A stretch of DNA of 64,000 nt from Liolophura sinensis (taxonomy: Eukaryota; Mollusca; Polyplacophora; Chitonida; Chitonidae), in contig NC_088304.1 of the NCBI RefSeq assembly GCF_032854445.1, positions 29,273,732 through 29,337,731 on the forward strand. The letters run 5' to 3'. Shown here piece after piece: positions 53,931 through 64,000 of this stretch. Under the pieces are notes generated by a model, which was given only the letters and a program-made list of their open reading frames with translations, did not search any database and was not told the DNA's origin. Both the position numbers and the translations under genes were made by a program. Numbering within the stretch: position 1 is the first letter of the stretch; every line of letters begins with the position of its first letter.

Positions 53931-55603
53931 GTTTAAGCTGCTATAATACGATGCACGTCTGAACACGGATTGATTACAAAACTTCCAGAAATATATCTGG
54001 AGATACCTACAGACTAAGCTGATCTGGGTTATAATTGTAAAGAACTTGGGATAACAAATCACACTCCCAATATAAAAATAAATTCACACCTGTATTAACT
54101 TTCGTCGGTTACGATGAACCGAAATTCTGCATTGGGTCTGCATTGGTCTGTATTTATGGCATTAAATGGCAATGGAGACAGTGATAGACCAGAAGTACCG
54201 GCACACACCATACCGCATTTTATGAATCTGTCATTCGAAAAGAAAAGAAAATAACCAATTTTAGTTTACAATTATGCATCTGTATTTCATGTCTATTTTC
54301 TCCGATGTTGATTTTGAATGTGTATTTTGTGATCATTGATCAAGTACGTGGATTGAACGGACAACATTTCCCGTATGGATGCCGAACATGACGTCTACAC
54401 CAGCCTCTACCCCGTGATCTGTACCACCTGTTGTCAGTGCCTACTCTTCTCCAGCCATAACCAGTTTCCAACCTACACCAGACGTCTGTTTTCTCTACTT
54501 TTTGGCACGATGCACTTCTGTAATTTCTTTTGACGGTATAAATTGGATACAGTAGTCTACAGTATCCGGCTTGTCTACTGTAATTAACCACGTGTCCATC
54601 TCTGGTGTAGACGAGTTAAGTACCACACTGTGCGGAGTCTGAATCGGACGGTTGCAGGGACCAGGCAACGTTCAAGTTGTATGGACGCAGAATGTAAAAC
54701 GGAACAGTGTAGCTTTGCGTTCATATTGAGGGTATCTTGGTAGACTTTTGCACTCAAAACTATTTTCTCTTCAACAGAGTTGCTGGTGTGCTGTAAATCT
54801 GGCGTAAACAGCCATGTTAAAATGACCCGGAGCACAAACAACCAGAGCAGCTGAAACTGCCGCGCTCTGGTTGATAGATGACCACACCCTCAAGAAATAT
54901 ACTGAAGGTGCAGACGTTTGGCCCAAAAAGTTAATATGCTTGTTACAGGACGTTATGGTTAACAACCTGTTTCAGACAAATGAAGATATATACTGATAGA
55001 AATACTACTAGATGCTTTACTACAAAACTCTGTATACTGGTGCTTGCTTTGTATTCCGGTGATTACTTCTCACTTAACTCAGTGAATTATTAATATTCCT
55101 TTATTATTGCTGTAATATACCAAATTTTCCCCTAAAATCAGGTTACGTCACACTGTCTAACGGCAGTGTGACCATCAGTTTCTGGCCACACACAATCTCT
55201 GAGGCACAGGCACTTGACCCTTAGCCTCAGTTAAGACTTCATTTTTTAACTGCTTATGACTATGCGTTAATTGTGATTTTGAACAAGCCTTTTTGTATAA
55301 CCACAGCTTGAAAAGAAATCAGAAAATACCGCTAGGGATCCAAATATTTGGATGAAATGTACAATTTCATTTTCAGACAAGTCACCGGGGGGAGATAAGC
55401 TAACAAAGGAGATAGAATTTCGTCTGTGATTTATGTTGGAAAACAAGCCTTTTTGGAAGCCAAGTTGCTATGAAATTTACATTTATTTACAATGGATGTA
55501 TTGACATCTGACCTGAGATCTTGTTGGGGCATCAGTTGGTATGCTCTTAACGTGTAAGTCTATTGCCTTTTTTCTGGATGTGAACCTCACAAACCTTCAC
55601 TCA
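53931..55603. other. No gene firmly recognised
   Basis: Minus frames at 54340-54591 and 54584-54841 are adjacent and Cys/Arg-rich; the second starts with a signal-like MFVLRVILTWLF. They lie in different frames and have no recognised domain. They could be a decayed gene, but support is weak. Confidence 0.3.
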
Positions 55604-55823
55604 TTAATCTGTTAATTTTAACAGAAAGTCTGTTGTCTGAGTCATGCTCAGGTGTATTCTGTTCTTGCAACAAATTATTCTGTTTAATATAACACACATA
55701 TTCCATTAATTTAACATAAAGATTATGTTGAATATAACAGAATATTATGTTATAATAACAGAATACATTGTAGTATCACTCATACGACCGACTTTCCGTT
55801 AAATTGAACAGATTAATTGTTGT
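55604..55823. mobile_element. Palindromic MITE, family M1, copy 3
   Basis: Starts 'attaatctgttaattttaac' and ends with its near reverse complement, 'gttaaattgaacagattaat'. 'gtctgttgtctgagtcatgc' mirrors 'atcactcatacgaccgac'. About 220 bp. Confidence 0.8.
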
Positions 55824-57885
55824 CCTTCGGCATTTATTGCATGGAATCATAGTAGCATAACATAAAAACATTATATCAGAAAATGTTTGAATAATATTAT
55901 ATTTCAGGCATGCCAGAGAAAACCAACAAACCAGCAAAAGCTAGCTTCCATAATCGAAACGAAAGCTTTGTGTTAGGCCTCTTCTCGTGTAAACCTCAGA
56001 CCCCGACTATCAACCACCATGCACCCATGCAGCTGCACATCACACATCACACGCCAAGCAGCAAGGAGAGGCATATTGCATTATGTCCACAGGGACGTTT
56101 AGCAAATCTGACCATCTGATTTGTATGCACATTAACCAATTAAACACAATGTCATATAGTTTACTTTCAAGGTGAACTCTCCAGCAGCAACCATTAATCT
56201 ATACGCCATCTAATTAAAGTGATCGTCTACCCGAACCTACATGTACACGACATTACTCAATAAATTACCCCAGGGTCATTACGTGTTCATTTCCAAATTA
56301 AAATGTTGAGTCGATTACTCTTAATATCTGATTTTATCTGTTGTAAATCATTAACGGGCGAGCGTATCATCGCTACAGCGCATGAAGTTGAACTACTCTA
56401 GCTATGGTTAGATGAGGTACGAGTTCGTCTACACGTGGCCGTCATTCTGCGCATGTTCCAGACGTAAATGTGAAATGCCAACCACGTGTGTACTATCAGA
56501 GGCTATCACAGGACTCCGTGCTAGACTCAAGAGACATTATCTTATCACACGCCAACTATATCCGAACGGTTATTGCTGTTGCCATAAGTGAATGCGCGAT
56601 TAAACAGTTCTCACAACAGGAAACACCTTGGTGCACCTTTCGAAAGAGAGATCTACAAACCAAAGAGCACTGGCTATCGCTATAAGCACTCATAAGGCCG
56701 CTGCATTGGGAGCTCGACCGGAGCCTTAGCGATTACGGTATTCTCTTTATAAGCGAATGGAAAGGGAAAAATAGACTACAGCACAGGTGAACACAAAGTA
56801 AATTGGGAAATGCAAGGAATGAACTCACTCGAACGTTTGTTACATTTGGATTCCGGAGAATAGTACGCTGTTTCTTCTCTGCAACAAAGTCTTATTATTT
56901 GGCTTTCTCTAACGACCAGTGGGATTCGGCACCGGTGTGCAGATAAAGCCATCAACTCTGGTCCCGGGCGAAATGTTCAATGTTGCAAATAGCGTAAGAA
57001 CGACCGGGGAATATGGATGTTTTCTGTCAGTACTGGCCAGCTGCTGGGGTTATTTACACACAACGTACGCCAAACAAGTTGAATCAAATCCCGCGATGTT
57101 AAGGCTTGCAATGTATAACCTACAGGAAGCATAACCATCCAGCAGGAACTGTGAAGCATATAGCCCCTCAACTATTTCTGTCTCAAGGCTTGAACTTCTA
57201 AGAAACTTCGAGACAATTTTTGTAGCATAATCGCAGGTGATATTAAAAAGAGAAAAGAAAAGAGACATCAATGTCGTCCATTCAAAGGTTTTAGAGTTCC
57301 GGATTTATTGGACACACACATGCGCTACTAAGAGGAAAGCCTTTACATGAATAACAATTCTCTGTTGTACGTAGATTTTATAACATAAAATGAAAAAAAG
57401 AAAAAAACAAAACACGCAAAACACAATGGCACACTCATCCAGCTTGCATCGGATCGTGCAATAAAGTTGCCGTTTTAAATTTAAATGTTTTGGGTTAAAG
57501 ACGTTAGTCGTCAGTAGGTGGGTAAGACTCACAGACGTCCCGCGACGTGTGTGGCAAGCTGAAGACGGTTCGATGTAACTGAATGATGACAAGTAGATTG
57601 GGGAAGTAAACGAAGCGCAGAAATTTGCTGGTACAAGCCTGCCAGAGTTTGACAACCGCCAGTGAGTCAGTCAGAATATGTAACCATGTTCCTGGCGTCC
57701 GTGATAGGTTGTCTGACACTGCTTACATACAGTAACACTTAACGGCAACTTGAACAAATATGACGTCAACTGAACGTCGCGTCAAATGAACGAGCTTTGG
57801 CAATAGTGCAGGAAAATCTGTTTCGCACGTGAATCAAGGTTTCCTTTCCAGGAAGAGACGTGTAACAGCTCTATACACTGAAAAT
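55824..57885. other. No gene firmly recognised
   Basis: Frames of 64-116 codons at 55910-56119, 56470-56685, 56919-57134 and 57305-57719 overlap in different frames and strands, with no domain found. Confidence 0.35.
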
Positions 57886-57888
57886 TTC

Positions 57889-58120
57889 AATCTCTTAATT
57901 TTAACAGAAAATCTGTTGTGTGACTGATGCTAGAATATATTCTGTTATTATAAGACAATATTCTGTCATATTCAACATAATATTTTGTTAGCCTAATAAA
58001 ATCTTTACGTTGAATCAATAGTATATGTGTGTTATATTTAACAGAATAATCTCTTGCTATAACAGAATACATCCTACATCAATCAGATAACAGGCTTCCT
58101 GTTTAATTTAACAGGTTATT
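57889..58120. mobile_element. Palindromic MITE, family M1, copy 4
   Basis: 'tcttaattttaacagaaaat' + 'ctgttgtgtgactgatgc' opens the copy. 'catcaatcagataacaggct' + 'tcctgtttaatttaacaggt' closes it in inverted form. Confidence 0.75.
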
Positions 58121-58635
58121 TTTTTTTATAATAGGCATATAAAGTACGCGTGCGTATTGCGTTTTGTCGTCCCTTTTTTAACGTGAAAGTTGTGAGCGGA
58201 ATCAGAGTTCAAACGTGGCAGACTATCCTACAGGACAGGATGAAGGCTCCAATCTGGTTCAACTCACCAAGTGCAATCCTTAAATGCTGGAGAAACCGAC
58301 GAATAAATGAAGTAAGTCTGCTTACGCAGTATGCAAGAGCCGGCATAATGCTAAACGGTAAGAAAAAAGTATCGAGAAATTTGAGCGGCATGTGTTTGCT
58401 TCGGGGTTGTTGTTTTTGTGGCGTTAAAGCATATTTACAGAGACACGTTAAACGTTGTGGAACAGATATGGGTTTAACACACAGGAACAAACTGTACTAT
58501 TGTATAGCTGGATTTAGTACATAGCATAAGCGGCATGCTCGATCCCAGCTCTCGCGCATTTGGTTGCTGCTTTAATGCAGGTGTCTGGCGAAGGGAAGCG
58601 ATCTAGGCACTTCGGTTTACTTCGGATTTAGAGGA
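58121..58635. other. Unrecognised 124-codon plus frame; no gene claimed
   Basis: The frame 58150-58524 contains CCFCGVKAYLQRHVKRCG, which superficially looks like a zinc-binding pattern (CxxC ... H ... C). An antisense frame of 93 codons is also open. No homologue is recognised and no splice or poly(A) context helps. Confidence 0.25.
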
Positions 58636-58636
58636 A

Positions 58637-58955
58637 TGAATGAATGCTAGGGGTTTTACGTCTTACTTAATTTTTCGATCATATGACGACGAAAAGTCAT
58701 ATGGTGTGTGTACTTATACTGTGTCTTCTTGTGGCAGGGCGAGTCTATGCCGCCTAAATACTGCCGCAAATGAAGTATCATGCCGAAGACACTGGTCATG
58801 ACATCCCACCCGGGAGCATTATACTGACACCTGGTCAATGAATCATGTTTCCTTGCTCTCGCCGCTCAGTGCACAGCGAGGGCAGCAACAAGTGCCATTT
58901 TTAAAGTCTTTGCAATGACCCGACCCGGGTTTGATCCTGGCTCTGATTTAGAGGA
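58637..58955 (-). mobile_element. SINE-B, near full length
   Basis: On plus: 'gaatgctaggggttttacgt', 'tcgatcatatgacgacgaaa', 'cttgtggcagggcgagtcta', 'tgccgaagacactggtcatg', 'cattatactgacacctggtc' and 'tttaaagtctttgcaatgac', then a B-box complement 'gggtttgatcctggctctga'. Confidence 0.8.
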
Positions 58956-61915
58956 ACAGACAAAGTTCGTGCATGTATTATTTAGAGAGAGGATAATGTT
59001 TGCTGTGAGTCTTCATATTATACTACGGTATATATGTAACGCTTCATCGCGCTAGATATGAACTGACACAATGCATGAACTGGTATATATACATAAACTG
59101 GTGATTTATTGAGCTATGATAACATCAAAACGGTGACTGGCCAGTTACCAGGTGGCCTGAAAGAAACAAATATGAAATGGGTGTAAATGGATACATTACA
59201 TGGAATACAGATGTGTTGACATGACTTTTAGCGCATACATTCGGAGCAGTACCTACCGATCTACTGGGGAATTAATACACTGCATTCTGTACGATCTTAT
59301 CTAGTTTTACTTTTTTTTCTCCATCGGTATGTATACCACCTACGGTACGTTCCACCCACCCCTTATGTATGATCTTCAATACAACAGCAGCATACTCAGT
59401 ACAACGACGTATTCTGTGCCGAATGTATAATAGAAGGATGGCAGTATATGTAGACGAATGATCTGAAGTCAGGTAGCCACTTTATTTTCAAGAAAGAGGG
59501 GTTTATTTTTGTCTGAGAAGTTTGACACGACGAAGCATCTCTCCGTGTACAAGGGTTAGATTATACCAGGTATGTTGATGGAAAAGATATTTTTGTGCTT
59601 CAAAAAATGGCACATGAACGAACTCAACTTTGTTAGGCGTGGGCAGTGGCAGTTTGGCATTGAAGCACGGTTTTAATATATACAGCGGTAAGTATCGTTA
59701 AACTAATATCTGTCCTAGTTGAATTGCTAATCGTTTTTGTACATAACGACTGACTGATACCATCGGCCAAGAAAAACGATCCCTGTGCAGCCCAGCAGTA
59801 ATGTTGTTTGGCAGATAACCCGCATCTGGGAGAGTTTGATACCGTTCATAAAGTCAATTTAGTTAGTGCTTATCATCTTTCCACAGATAATCCATTCCGT
59901 AATATTGAAAACTGGTCAAAACAAGTGCCGAATTCCCATTACAGACTCAATAACACGGTATGTTTTTTTGTCTGCAATCTGTGCTCCTCCCTCCCTCATC
60001 ATACGATGTGTTTATTTTTCGGCGATCTGCCCCCCCCCCCCCCCCCACATATCTTTTGTGTCCAAGTTTCCCATCGACACAAACCAACTGCAATTTGTAC
60101 TACTGACAACTCAACACAACCTGGTATCTGATTTGTATATGATGTCATTTGTATGACGTCACAATACATATAAACTTCCGGAACGCATGATGGCAAGGCG
60201 ATGAAGAAAAAGTAATTTTCGAAATCTTCTTCAGGAGAAATGAACGACTGTTGTTTTACGCCCTGAAGTCAACATAAACTGTGTAGCGTAGACTGGTTTC
60301 TTTCCGTTTGCGACTGTCAAAGAGTGGAAGTTATAATTTAACTGATGAGAACGAGGTAAATTTTTACCTGAATGCACGAAATGCATGAAATCTTGATGCA
60401 TCTTTATTACGCAGGTGATGTTTTTTTTCCCCCTGGAAACTGCTAAAAACTAGTGAGAGTCAATGTCTGCTCACCCAGGATAGCATTTCTGGAAGGAGGG
60501 TGTAAAGATAAGGTAACGGTTCTCATTAATCAACTGATTACATCTTAAACCGCAATCCTTCAACAGGCTTTTAATACCCGCCACCTTAAGCAAACATCGC
60601 TAGCTATCTTCGCGTTAGAGGCCGTTGCTTTTGTTGTACTGGCCTTGGGTCTCAACGCTGACACAGTGCGTTTGTTCCTCGGAGTTAGTCCAATACGCTG
60701 GCAAAACAAGTGTCACTGGTAAGAGAACTCGTTCGTCTTTTTGATCGATGTGTAAAGCTCTTGAGGTCGTTCGTAATTTCTGGCCCGGTATATAAAGTCC
60801 CGGAATCGTGGTTTGTAAACCGCCACGTGTAAAGCATTCTGGAAAAACTGGAGAAGAGCCAGTTGTAACAGTTGGGTGGTTTTTGAAGGAAGGCCACGTC
60901 TGGTGTGTTTGGATGAAGACCAGAACCGGTGAATTTTTCTCACCACCTATTGCCAACTCATTTGCGTGAATATAATACTTACCGTATCTACTTATGTTTA
61001 ATTGCCTCCTCCCATGGACTTAGAGGACCAACGGAGAGACAAAGGAGCCGAAAATAAACGACTGGGTCACGAAGCTGTAACCTTTACCTGTCTGGACTGA
61101 CACAAAGTATGGCCACTTTATCATGTTGGATGCGGATGTGACGTAAGCAGACAGGGTGCGCCGAGTGGATCTGCTATACAGTACTACAGTAGACTTACAT
61201 CATAAGGTTAAAGATTAACGTGTGGTCTTGATAGCCAGAGTAAATCGTGGGGTTGTAAAATATTACCCGTGGCACGGGGTTCATGTAGAGTGCGAGGAAA
61301 TCGTGTCGCCTGAAACGTAACGGTGTGCCCCACGTATAACATAGCTATCCCAAAAGATAAACAACAGCCCCTATTGCCTTCGCCGAGACCAGAACTATTT
61401 CAGATGACAATCTTATCTCTCATATAATAAATGAAGGATCAAGTGATAAGCCCAATGACGGGACAGCTGAATCGCACAATCCCCCATTGGACTTCCCAGG
61501 GACGCACTGACAGCTCGTCCAATGAAATGGATGCTCTATTTTTAGCCTCTGCTTTTGATTTCTCTTGTTCTACACCATGCTCAAACGTTTCATTTAGTGA
61601 ATTAGCGGCCTACAAATCAAAAACAAATCTACCTATTCAGGTTAAGGAGTTTGGAAAATGTCACCTAGATGGCCACCAAACGGAATAGGCCTTGTGATAC
61701 CTTGATCTGACCAGATGATATGAACATGGGTCACAAATAATGACACAGACTGAAGTACCTGCGAATTGCCACATTTCCAAAATGACGGAAGTGATACAAA
61801 TGTGCCACAAATATATGCCGGGGGAAACCCACGACCATCCACAACTTTCTGAAAAAATCGTCACGAATAAGGCAAAAATAGCAAATCAAAGGATTCAGAG
61901 AATACTGTACAGCTC
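58956..61915. other. No gene firmly recognised
   Basis: A poly(C) run lies at 60030-60047. Three overlapping minus frames (60615-60956) have no signature. A splice-bounded minus frame ending at about 61089 (CAGACAG|gtaaag) is noted but not called. Confidence 0.35.
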
Positions 61916-61917
61916 AG

Positions 61918-62025
61918 TGATTATTTATATATTTATCTGATCGATGTTTTACGCTCCAGAATATTTCACTTATAGGACGGCGGTCAGCATTACGGTGGGA
62001 GGAAACCGGACAGAGGAAGACACAG
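61918..62025 (-). mobile_element. SINE-A 3' fragment
   Basis: On plus: 'tatttatatatttatctgat', 'cgatgttttacgctccagaa', 'tatttcacttataggacggc' and 'ggtcagcattacggtgggag' + 'gaaaccggacag'. Confidence 0.85.
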
Positions 62026-62242
62026 AACCACTATCATAAAATACGAACAAAAGCGTGCCGTTAAAGGCTTGATAGATGGTTACGCTGAATTTTTCATTTT
62101 AGAAACACATAAAACCCATCCTTTACGTATAAAACACGTCAAATCACTAAAACCCAACGACACAACTGAATTCAACCTAAAACTTTAATCGTTAAACAAA
62201 GCTGAGACTTGCTTTAAATAAACCTGCTAAGACAAGCGTATT

Positions 62243-62730
62243 TCATAACCCTAAGGTGTAGAACGAAAATCAAACAGATGTGTAGTTCATAACCCTGAGG
62301 TGTAGAGGGAAAATAAAACAGACGTGTATTTCATAACCCTGAGGTGGAGAGGGAAAATCAAATAGACGTGTATTTCATAACCCTGAGGTGTAGAGGGAAA
62401 ATAAAACAGACGTGTAGTTCATAACCCTGAGGTGCAGAGGGAAAAATCAAACAGACGTGTATTTCATAACCCTGAGGTGTAGAGGGAAAATCAAACAGAC
62501 GTGTAGTTCATAACCCTAAGGTGCAGAACGAAAATCAAACAGACGTGTATTTCATAACCCTGAAGTGAAGAGGGAAAATCAAACAGACGTGTATTTCAAA
62601 ACCCTGAGGTGTAGAGGGAAAATCAAACAGACGTGTATTTCATAACCCTGAGGTGTAGAGGGAAAATCAAACAGACGTGTAGTTCATAACCCTAAGATGT
62701 AGAGGGAAATTCAAACAGAGGTGTATTAAC
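62243..62730. repeat. 44-bp minisatellite, about 11 copies
   Basis: The unit is 'ataaccctgaggtgtagagg' + 'gaaaatcaaacagacgtgta' + 'tttc'. 'gtatttc' and 'gtagttc' variants alternate irregularly. Confidence 0.95.
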
Positions 62731-64000
62731 ACGTGGTAAGAATCAACAAATAAACATGAATAAAATCTAAACTTGATAGCACGGTGACAACCACAGGCAC
62801 TGCTGGGAAATGAAGATTACCCCAGCACATGTGGGAAGAATTAAATCAACGTGAACGTATAGAATTTATTTATTAGACTGGCACTTTAAGACGTAAACAA
62901 AAATATCCAAACGTCAATTTTACAACGGAATTCAACCAAAGGTCATCTGAGACACATATTTTGATAAACGGCATCTTATAAACCAGCATGGTGCACGATT
63001 TAGATACTGATTTAAGTCATTTGCCTGGAACATTCCATTCAAATCCATCTTAATTTCTCGTGTTATATCTTTTATTACATATTTAGCGCTGCTTTGTAAA
63101 TTTTTCTTCATTTTGTTTAACGTTCATAATTGGTTGAAGGCTGATATACGAATTTCTATTTCGACGCCTATATATACTGGCGTGGACCACACAGCAAAGT
63201 AGGTTGAGAAAAGGTGTCCGTTAAGACACCTACTTATGGCAGACCTTTTGCGGTGAAGCACAAGATAGTTTTGGGTGATTAAATTAGATTATTTGAGGAG
63301 AGCTAGTGTTGCCCAAAACACTAAGGAAGTCTTTAAAGTGAGGTGTAACTTGACATTAATCCCCGAATTTTGGCGAGATTTACCAAATAGATTTGGTTTA
63401 TTAGGCGTGATGCCTTATAACGAGAGTTATTATATAATCACTGAAACATATGGTGGCGTACCTAGAACACACGTGTCTTACATAATCAACTTCATATCTT
63501 GGTGTAACCTTCAAAGGAAACGAGACTTACTTAATAACGGGAGTTATTAAACTTCCGTACACCCCGAGAATCAACCAAACAAATGTAACTTTAAAACGAG
63601 TCTGGTTTGTGTATCTTCTTCACTCCGTACTCTCTAAACACCGGTCGTTTTTATCTCATTCCATGAAGAGAACTTGTGCCAAGTGTTTATGCCCCAACAG
63701 CTGGTGCGAAAATAATATCATCAGAGAAGCAGGTGTGATGGGTGAACGTTGGACCAGCTGATGGTCGGCTGTTATATCTGCCGTGTTCACCCGCCTCACT
63801 AATGTCATGTGCATGCACAGAGCACACACCAGCGCCCGTTGGCGATTAATTACTCTGTGATGAAAACACTGTATTAATAGCAGTATATCTCTCCGCCAGG
63901 CTCTGAAGCGCCATAATGTGTATTATGATGGACTTTATAGACTCATAGTACCGCTATATGTCTCATTAGGGTAACATTTAATCTGAGTATACACCTATAA
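62731..64000. other. No gene firmly recognised
   Basis: A 91-codon plus frame (63275-63550) has no recognised domain. Nothing else is supported up to the window end. Confidence 0.35.

Noticed and set aside
61089-61160. Minus frame NMIKWPYFVSVQTG ending at a gtaaag donor, considered as a 5' exon of the K2P gene
   Set aside because: No transmembrane or cap motif, a weak donor, and no link to the 37.5 kb exon.

Overview
This is a eukaryotic, animal window: no operons or dense coding, about 60% A+T, genes split into short exons with gt/ag introns, and abundant tRNA-derived SINEs, MITE-like palindromes and minisatellites. The SINE families and the style of the genes suggest a lophotrochozoan invertebrate, most likely a mollusc or brachiopod. 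That assignment is inferred from repeat style, not proven. Almost all longer open frames are chance frames or repeat products. The real coding content lies in short exons recognised from splice sites, matching phases and domain motifs.

Genes, all on the minus strand. (1) 12700-12798 is the first coding exon of a SWAP-70/DEF6-like gene; its next exon was not found down to position 1. (2) 19737-26036 is a whole multi-exon zona pellucida (ZP) domain gene. It has signal-peptide exons, a four-cysteine ZP-N half, a six-cysteine ZP-C half and an RRKR furin site. Every junction I could define keeps phase, and there are two candidate last exons, one of which adds a short hydrophobic tail. (3) 36950-37536 is the 3' half of a two-pore-domain (K2P) potassium channel, starting inside the first GYG selectivity filter. 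(4) 33860-34062 is a possible single exon of a Patched/NPC1-like (RND) membrane protein, at low confidence.

Repeats by region. 1-12.7 kb, probably the large first intron or 3' side of the SWAP-70-like gene, holds a foldback element, palindromic MITEs and a 2.9 kb array of 26-bp and then about 33-38-bp units. 13.5-17.5 kb holds a (TA)n tract, SINE-A and SINE-B copies, and two minisatellites, one of which appears to have grown out of a SINE-B copy. 26.9-32.3 kb holds SINE-A copies, a 25-bp minisatellite and a cluster of TIR elements. 37.9-38.5 kb holds a nearly full SINE-A with 12-bp target-site duplications, nested in an older repeat whose unoccupied relative lies at 15.2-15.7 kb. 38.5-64 kb has no gene I can support. 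It holds relics of several dispersed families, SINE fragments, and 29-bp, 20-bp and 44-bp minisatellites.

The genes have no evident joint function: a secreted or membrane ZP matrix protein, an ion channel and a Rho/phosphoinositide-linked adaptor are simply neighbours. The most useful results are the hand-assembled ZP gene, the SWAP-70-like exon, the SINE filled/empty pair, and the SINE-to-minisatellite transition.
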